NCBI RefSeq assembly: GCF_036014115.1
Contig: NZ_CP107913.1
Coordinates: forward strand, 992,001 to 1,056,000
Reading direction: 5' to 3'
DNA from: Streptomyces sp. NBC_00448
GTDB lineage: Bacteria > Actinomycetota > Actinomycetes > Streptomycetales > Streptomycetaceae
DNA length: 64,000 nucleotides
The notes beneath the pieces are model-generated. The model searched no databases and was not told where the DNA came from. It worked only from the letters and a program-made list of their open reading frames with translations. The stretch's first letter is position 1. Each line of letters begins with the position of its first letter. The translations under genes and the position numbers were made by a program. This document shows positions 59,809-64,000 of the stretch, in pieces.

Positions 59809-60999
59809 CTACAGCGGCACACCGACCGCGTCCGCGAGGACACGCATGCGTGGTGTCAGGGTCCGCCGCCGGGCGATGACCTGACCGAGGATGTCGCGGG
59901 CATACCGCTGGTGCGGGAGCCACTGCGGTGCGGCCTGCCAGATGGTCTCCAGGGTGTCCACCGCCTCTGCGTACTGCCGCAGCCGCACCCGCGCGGACGC
60001 CTGGTCCAGCCGGTTCCGGTTGAGGTTGTTCGAGGTCGGGCGCATACCCTCCCAGGAGATCTCGGCGGAAAGTCGCAGCACCCGGTCGGGTCGATCCGAG
60101 ACCATGGCGTGCTCGGCGTCCTTGAGCTGGACCGTCCGCGCGTCGAACGCCCGCAGGAAGCCCCCCGGCACCTGCCGCGGGCCCAGCGCCGCGGCGGCCG
60201 AACCGGCAAGGAGCAGCAGCCGCTCGGCGTCGTCCGGCCGGGCATCCCGGTCCGCCGCCGCGGCGGCGCGCAGCAGCAGCCATCCCCACGCGCCCAGCTC
60301 CGCGGGCGTGGCACGGGACATACGGGGCTCGATCCGCTCGGCCCACTCCTCGGCGAGCCGCCCGGCCTCGGCGATCCGGCCGCGACGCAGCAGCAGCCAA
60401 CACCGCGTGCTGATCGCGGCCGCCGCGTCGAGATCGTCGGGAGCACCGTCCAGGGCACGGCCGAGTGCGTCCTCGGCGGCATCGAACTGCCTTGTCTGGG
60501 TGAGCATCCAGCCGACCAGCCGCATCAGCCCGGCGTTCACCGCGCGCCCCGCCGGGGCGTCGGCCACGGCCGCGGAGTCGCGCAGCAGCACGGGCAGCAC
60601 CTCGGCCAACTCGTCAAGACGGTCACCGGCCGCAAGGGGCATGGCGGCGGCGACGGCCGCGCGGACTCCGGCGACCGTCGGGGCGTCGTCGGCGGGCCCG
60701 GGCGGTGGAGCGGCCAGCGCGGCGCGGACAGGCGTCCACAGGTCCACAACGCTCGGAGAGGCGCCCTGCGTCTCGTGCACGCCTCCCAGCAACCGGCTGG
60801 TGGGCACCCGCAGGGCCACGGCGAGCGCGAGGGCCGTCTCCACCCGCGTATCGTCCCGCTCGCCCTGCTCCAGCTTCCTGACCAGCGACAGGGACACGCC
60901 GGATGCGGACGCTAGCTGGTGCTGGGTCAGCCCTCGCCGCTTGCGGATCTCGCGCAGCCGCTCGCCGATGGGGCCGCTGCTGCCGATGGGTTGAGGCAT
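59809..60999 (-). CDS. XRE-family regulator with TPR-like helical repeat region
   Basis: 396 residues from ATG 60999. The Cro/CI HTH is at ~11-66 (GERLREIRKRRGLTQHQLAS, GVSLSLVRKLEQGERDD). The remaining ~300 residues are helical repeats (AGLMRLVGWMLTQTRQFDAA, EDALGRALDGAPDDLDAAAA, CWLLLRRGRIAEAGRLAEEW), as in streptomycete XRE/TPR regulators that sense small peptides or partner proteins. It is divergent from the LacI-led importer operon at 61374, separated by ~375 bp. The small gene at 59707 may be its partner. Confidence 0.85.
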   Translation of the reverse strand: MPQPIGSSGPIGERLREIRKRRGLTQHQLASASGVSLSLVRKLEQGERDDTRVETALALAVALRVPTSRLLGGVHETQGASPSVVDLWTPVRAALAAPPPGPADDAPTVAGVRAAVAAAMPLAAGDRLDELAEVLPVLLRDSAAVADAPAGRAVNAGLMRLVGWMLTQTRQFDAAEDALGRALDGAPDDLDAAAAISTRCWLLLRRGRIAEAGRLAEEWAERIEPRMSRATPAELGAWGWLLLRAAAAADRDARPDDAERLLLLAGSAAAALGPRQVPGGFLRAFDARTVQLKDAEHAMVSDRPDRVLRLSAEISWEGMRPTSNNLNRNRLDQASARVRLRQYAEAVDTLETIWQAAPQWLPHQRYARDILGQVIARRRTLTPRMRVLADAVGVPL

Positions 61000-61258
61000 T
61001 CCGACCCCGGACCTACTCGTTTCGACCTCGACACCCGAAACGGTACAGCGGGTCCCGCCTCGCGCGGGGACGCCTTTCTCCGGCCGGCAGCGGATGCGGG
61101 CGCGGGCGCGGGCGCGGGTACGGACGTAGGTGACGGTCAGTCGGGTGTGTGACGGCGCCTCCCTCATGCGTGTGATTCAGGCCACAGCTCATTGACGATC
61201 AGCGAAACACCCGCGCAACATAGCGGAAACCACTTCCTCGGAAGCAGCCTGCCAGGTG
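61000..61258. other. Divergent region between the XRE regulator and the second LacI operon
   Basis: Contains the XRE promoter region. Noted features are a GCGGGCGCGGGCGCGGGCGC-type repeat near 61095-61115 and nothing gene-like. Confidence 0.4.
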
Positions 61259-61282
61259 CGAACTGTAAACGTTTACAGTTCG
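61259..61282. promoter_or_regulatory. Perfect 24-bp palindromic LacI-type operator
   Basis: The centre AACTGTAAACGTTTACAGTT (61261-61280) is perfectly symmetric with the central CG of LacI-family sites, and the flanks extend symmetry to 24 bp. It lies 92 bp before the LacI start codon and is almost certainly the autoregulatory operator of the importer operon. Confidence 0.85.
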
Positions 61283-61373
61283 GTTGCGGTTCAGCTTCGG
61301 ATGCATCTCCGGACTCGGCCGGACCCGGCTCCGGACCCAGCCTCAGAGCTTCAGCTTCAGCGAAAGGACGATC

Positions 61374-62555
61374 ATGACGACTTCGGCCGGACCGCCGACC
61401 GTCGAGACCATCGCCGCGAAGGCGGGTGTCTCGATCGCGTCGGTGTCGAGGGTGCTGAACGGGCACGGCGCCCGCCCCAACACGGTCCGGCGGGTCGAAC
61501 AGGCCGCCGCGGAACTGGGCTACGTGCCCAACGGCGTGGCCAGGTCGCTGAAGGGCGGCCGCACCCAGCAGCTCACCTTCGCGATGCCCGACGTCGGCAA
61601 CCCGGTCTACGTCTCGATGGTCCGCCAGATACAGGCGACCGCGAAGCCGCTGGGCTACCGGCTGCTGCTGCACTCCACCGACGCCGTGGCCGAGGACGAG
61701 CTGGACGTGGTGCGCAGCCTGGCCGACCGGACCAGCGACGGCCTGATCCTGGTCCCGATCCGGGTCACCGACGAGCATCTGAAGGTGCTGTCCGGGGCGG
61801 CGCGGCCGGTGGTCGTGATCGGGTCGCTGCCCGACCACGCGCCGGTGGACAGCGTGCGGGCCGACTCGGTCTCCGGGGCCGTGCTCGCGATGCGCCACCT
61901 GCTGGCGAGCGGGCGGCGGCGGATCGCGTTCATCAACGGCCCCGCGGACACCGTCCCGGGTCGTAACCGCAGCCTCGGCTACCGCACCGCGCTGGAGGAG
62001 GCCGGGCTGGACCACGACCCGGAGCTCACCGTCACCACCGAGTTCGGCATCGCGGCCGGCGCGGCGGCGATGCACCGGCTGCTGGACGCCGACCCCGGTA
62101 TCGACAGCGTCTTCTGCGCCAACGACCAGCTCGCGCTGGGCGCGGTGCACGCCGCCCACGACCGGGGCCTGCGGATACCCGAGCAGCTGGCCGTGGCCGG
62201 CATGGACAACAGCGAACTGGCCCGCGCCGGCCACCCCGCGCTGACCAGCGTGGACCTCGGCTCGGCCGAACGTGGCCGAATAGCCGCCGAGATGCTGCTG
62301 GCCCGGCTGGACGGCGAGGGTCACGAGGTGCGGTGCGAGACCGTCGCGCCCCGGCTGGTCGTACGCGGCTCCACCGCGCACGTCCGGCCCGGGCGCGACG
62401 ACGGTTCCGGCCCCGATGCCGACGTCGGCGTGGACCGAGACCAGGACCGGGACCCGGGCACGAGCCCGGCCGCGAACCCGGGCACGGCCACGGCCACGAA
62501 CCAGATCCCGGGCACGGGCATCGCATCCGGCAACACCCCGGTGAGCGCGTCATGA
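61374..62555 (+). CDS. LacI-family repressor heading a sugar importer operon
   Basis: 393 residues from ATG 61374, RBS GAAAGGA. HTH: TVETIAAKAGVSIASVSRVL, hinge ELGYVPNGVARSLKGG. Effector domain: LTFAMPDVGNPVYVSMVRQI, SDGLILVPIRVTDE, SVFCANDQLALGAVHAAHDR, QLAVAGMDNSELARAGHPAL. A ~55-residue low-complexity C-terminal tail (DVGVDRDQDRDPGTSPAANP) goes beyond the usual family end. The ATG of the permease gene overlaps its stop, so repressor and transporter are co-translated. Confidence 0.9.
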   Translation: MTTSAGPPTVETIAAKAGVSIASVSRVLNGHGARPNTVRRVEQAAAELGYVPNGVARSLKGGRTQQLTFAMPDVGNPVYVSMVRQIQATAKPLGYRLLLHSTDAVAEDELDVVRSLADRTSDGLILVPIRVTDEHLKVLSGAARPVVVIGSLPDHAPVDSVRADSVSGAVLAMRHLLASGRRRIAFINGPADTVPGRNRSLGYRTALEEAGLDHDPELTVTTEFGIAAGAAAMHRLLDADPGIDSVFCANDQLALGAVHAAHDRGLRIPEQLAVAGMDNSELARAGHPALTSVDLGSAERGRIAAEMLLARLDGEGHEVRCETVAPRLVVRGSTAHVRPGRDDGSGPDADVGVDRDQDRDPGTSPAANPGTATATNQIPGTGIASGNTPVSAS

Positions 62556-63517
62556 GCGCCGGAGCGGTCCTGCGGCCGCGGCGCCGTACCGGACAGGGGG
62601 CCGGCACTCCCCCGCCGCGCTCCACCGCCGCGCGCCGCCGGGTGCTCGGCCTGGACAAGGACGCCTGGTTCCTGCTGCTGCCGGCGCTGATCCCGGTGCT
62701 GGTGCTGAGCGTGGGCCCGCTGCTCTACGGGATCTCGCTCGCCTTCACCGACGCCCAGTCCGGCGTCACCAACTCCACCTCCTTCACCGGCATCGCCAAC
62801 TTCAAGGACCTGCGGCTCGACTCGCTCTTCTGGCAGTCGTTCCGGATCGGCCTGCTGTGGGCGGTGTGCGTCACCGTGCTGCAGTTCCTGATGTCGCTGG
62901 GCCTGGCGCTGCTGCTCAACCAGAACCTGCGGCTGCGCTGGCTGGCCCGCACCCTCGCGCTGGTGCCGTGGGCGATGCCCGAGGTCGTCGTCGGCATCAT
63001 GTGGCGGCTGGTCTACAACCCGGACGCGGGCATCCTCAACAACACCCTGCACCACCTGCATCTGACCGACGGCACCACGGACTGGCTGTCCAGCCTGTCG
63101 CTGGCGCTGCCCGCGGTGATCGTGGTGGGCGTGTGGGCGGGCATGCCGCAGACCACCGTGGTGCTGCTGGCCGGCCTGCAGAACGTCCCGCTGGAACTGC
63201 ACGAGGCCGCGAGCCTGGACGGCGCCGGGATGTGGCGCCGGTTCACCACGGTGACCTGGCCCACCCTCAAGCCGGTGGTGCTCTCCATCACCGCGCTGAA
63301 CTTCATCTGGAACTTCAACTCCTTCGGCCTGGTCTACGTGCTGACCAGCGGCGGACCCGGCGGCAAGACCGAGCTGCCGATGCTCTTCGCCTACGACGAG
63401 GCGTTCCGCTACGGCCAGTTCGGCTACGCGGCCGCCATGGGCCTGGTGATGGTCGCGGTGATCGCCGTGCTGCTGGCCGTGTTCCTGCGCAACCGCCTGA
63501 AGGAGGACGAGTCATGA
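62552..63517 (+). CDS. Sugar ABC transporter permease (MalF/CUT1 type)
   Basis: 321 residues, ATGA overlap with the repressor gene. Cytosolic Arg-rich leader, then six spans from AWFLLLPALIPVLVLSVGPL; EAA motif PLELHEAASLDGAGMWRRFT. No binding protein precedes it, so that gene must lie downstream, outside the window, or elsewhere. Substrate unknown. Confidence 0.93.
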   Translation: MSAGAVLRPRRRTGQGAGTPPPRSTAARRRVLGLDKDAWFLLLPALIPVLVLSVGPLLYGISLAFTDAQSGVTNSTSFTGIANFKDLRLDSLFWQSFRIGLLWAVCVTVLQFLMSLGLALLLNQNLRLRWLARTLALVPWAMPEVVVGIMWRLVYNPDAGILNNTLHHLHLTDGTTDWLSSLSLALPAVIVVGVWAGMPQTTVVLLAGLQNVPLELHEAASLDGAGMWRRFTTVTWPTLKPVVLSITALNFIWNFNSFGLVYVLTSGGPGGKTELPMLFAYDEAFRYGQFGYAAAMGLVMVAVIAVLLAVFLRNRLKEDES

Positions 63518-64000
63518 GCGCGACCGACGCGGCCGGCGCGGCCGCCGTACCCGCTCCCCCCGCCACCCCCGCGCCCAGCGCCTCCACGGGCGCCGGGCGG
63601 CGCAAGGCCCGCCGCCGGATGGGCCGCGCCGGGCAGTACGTCGCGCTGCTCTGCTACGTGGTGTTCCTCGCCTTCCCGCTGCTGTGGCTGGTCTCGACCG
63701 CCTTCAAGTCGCCGCAGGAACTGGGCTCGATCCACCCGACGTGGCTGCCGAAGCACCCCACGCTGGACAACTTCCGGTCCGCCTTCGACGAGCAGCCGCT
63801 GCTGCACTCCGCGCTGAACAGCCTGATGGTGGCCGGGATCTCCGCGGTCGTCTCGGTGGCCATCGCGGTGCCCGCGGCCTACGTGATGGTGCGGTTCCGC
63901 TCGATGGTCAGCCGGGCCGGCACCGCCTGGATTCTGGTCAGCCAGATGTTCCCGCTGGTGCTGATCATCATCCCGCTGTTCATGGTGCTGAAGAACATGC
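63514..64000 (+). CDS. Sugar ABC transporter permease (MalG/CUT1 type), 3' end outside window
   Basis: First 162 codons, ATGA overlap with the preceding gene. An Ala/Pro-rich leader (~35 residues) is followed by spans YVALLCYVVFLAFPLLWLVS and VVSVAIAVPAAYVMVRFRSM. The sequence FPLVLIIIPLFMVLKNM reaches the window edge. Pairs with the upstream permease. Confidence 0.92.
   Translation, partial: MSATDAAGAAAVPAPPATPAPSASTGAGRRKARRRMGRAGQYVALLCYVVFLAFPLLWLVSTAFKSPQELGSIHPTWLPKHPTLDNFRSAFDEQPLLHSALNSLMVAGISAVVSVAIAVPAAYVMVRFRSMVSRAGTAWILVSQMFPLVLIIIPLFMVLKNM

Overview
The window is high-GC DNA with GTG and TTG starts, many 4-base ATGA/GTGA gene overlaps, and gene content typical of the Streptomycetaceae (Streptomyces or a close relative such as Actinacidiphila). 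Family-level markers include a SAV_915-type protein, DUF5947/DUF6893-type hydrogenase accessory proteins, a SpoIIE-type phosphatase beside a MarR regulator, and sugar ABC importers without their own ATPase. I saw no tRNA, rRNA, CRISPR array, insertion sequence or prophage gene.

Layout. (1) 1-2.9 kb: two secreted proteins, one a lectin-tailed glycosidase-like protein behind a promoter that overlaps a LacI-type operator; the operator has an exact second copy. (2) 2.9-19.1 kb: housekeeping and stress genes. These include a drastically shortened ClpC-like protein, a YdeP/FdhF-type molybdopterin oxidoreductase translationally coupled to a small DGYHR protein, a BrkB/YihY membrane protein, a diaminopimelate-decarboxylase-like enzyme next to a class A beta-lactamase lipoprotein, a flavin/F420-type oxidoreductase, a secreted lytic transglycosylase, CsbD, a glutaredoxin, a two-domain universal stress protein, and an oxidoreductase/MerR pair behind a promoter with a 19-bp spacer. 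(3) 19.8-33.7 kb: a complete 14-gene cassette for a group 1h (formerly group 5) high-affinity [NiFe] hydrogenase: structural subunits, four little-studied coupled accessory proteins, an endopeptidase, a 34-residue membrane microprotein, and hypA, B, F, C, D and E. (4) 33.7-43.3 kb: an inositol catabolic operon (mmsA, iolD, iolB, an aldolase-like gene, iolC, iolE) read leftward, with a GntR-type regulator and a divergent inositol-dehydrogenase-like gene. (5) 43.4-56.7 kb: a glycan-use locus with GH2 beta-galactosidase, GH38 alpha-mannosidase, a sugar ABC importer, a LacI regulator and a divergent secreted GH27 alpha-galactosidase. (6) 57-61 kb: regulators and signalling genes (MarR, SpoIIE-type phosphatase, XRE regulator) and two small proteins. 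(7) 61.2-64 kb: the start of a second sugar importer operon led by its own LacI regulator and a perfect palindromic operator; it runs off the window.

How the parts work together. The hydrogenase cassette has what is needed to make and mature an enzyme that oxidises trace atmospheric H2, a survival trait of sporulating actinomycetes. The neighbouring stress genes fit a lifestyle of long persistence. The inositol and glycan loci are separately controlled carbon-scavenging modules, each with a local repressor and recognisable operators. The importers lack an ATPase gene and probably share an MsiK-type ATPase encoded elsewhere (inference).

The points most worth follow-up are the block of four coupled uncharacterised proteins plus the microprotein in the hydrogenase operon, the internally deleted Clp protein with a broken Walker A motif, and the FdhF/DGYHR pair.
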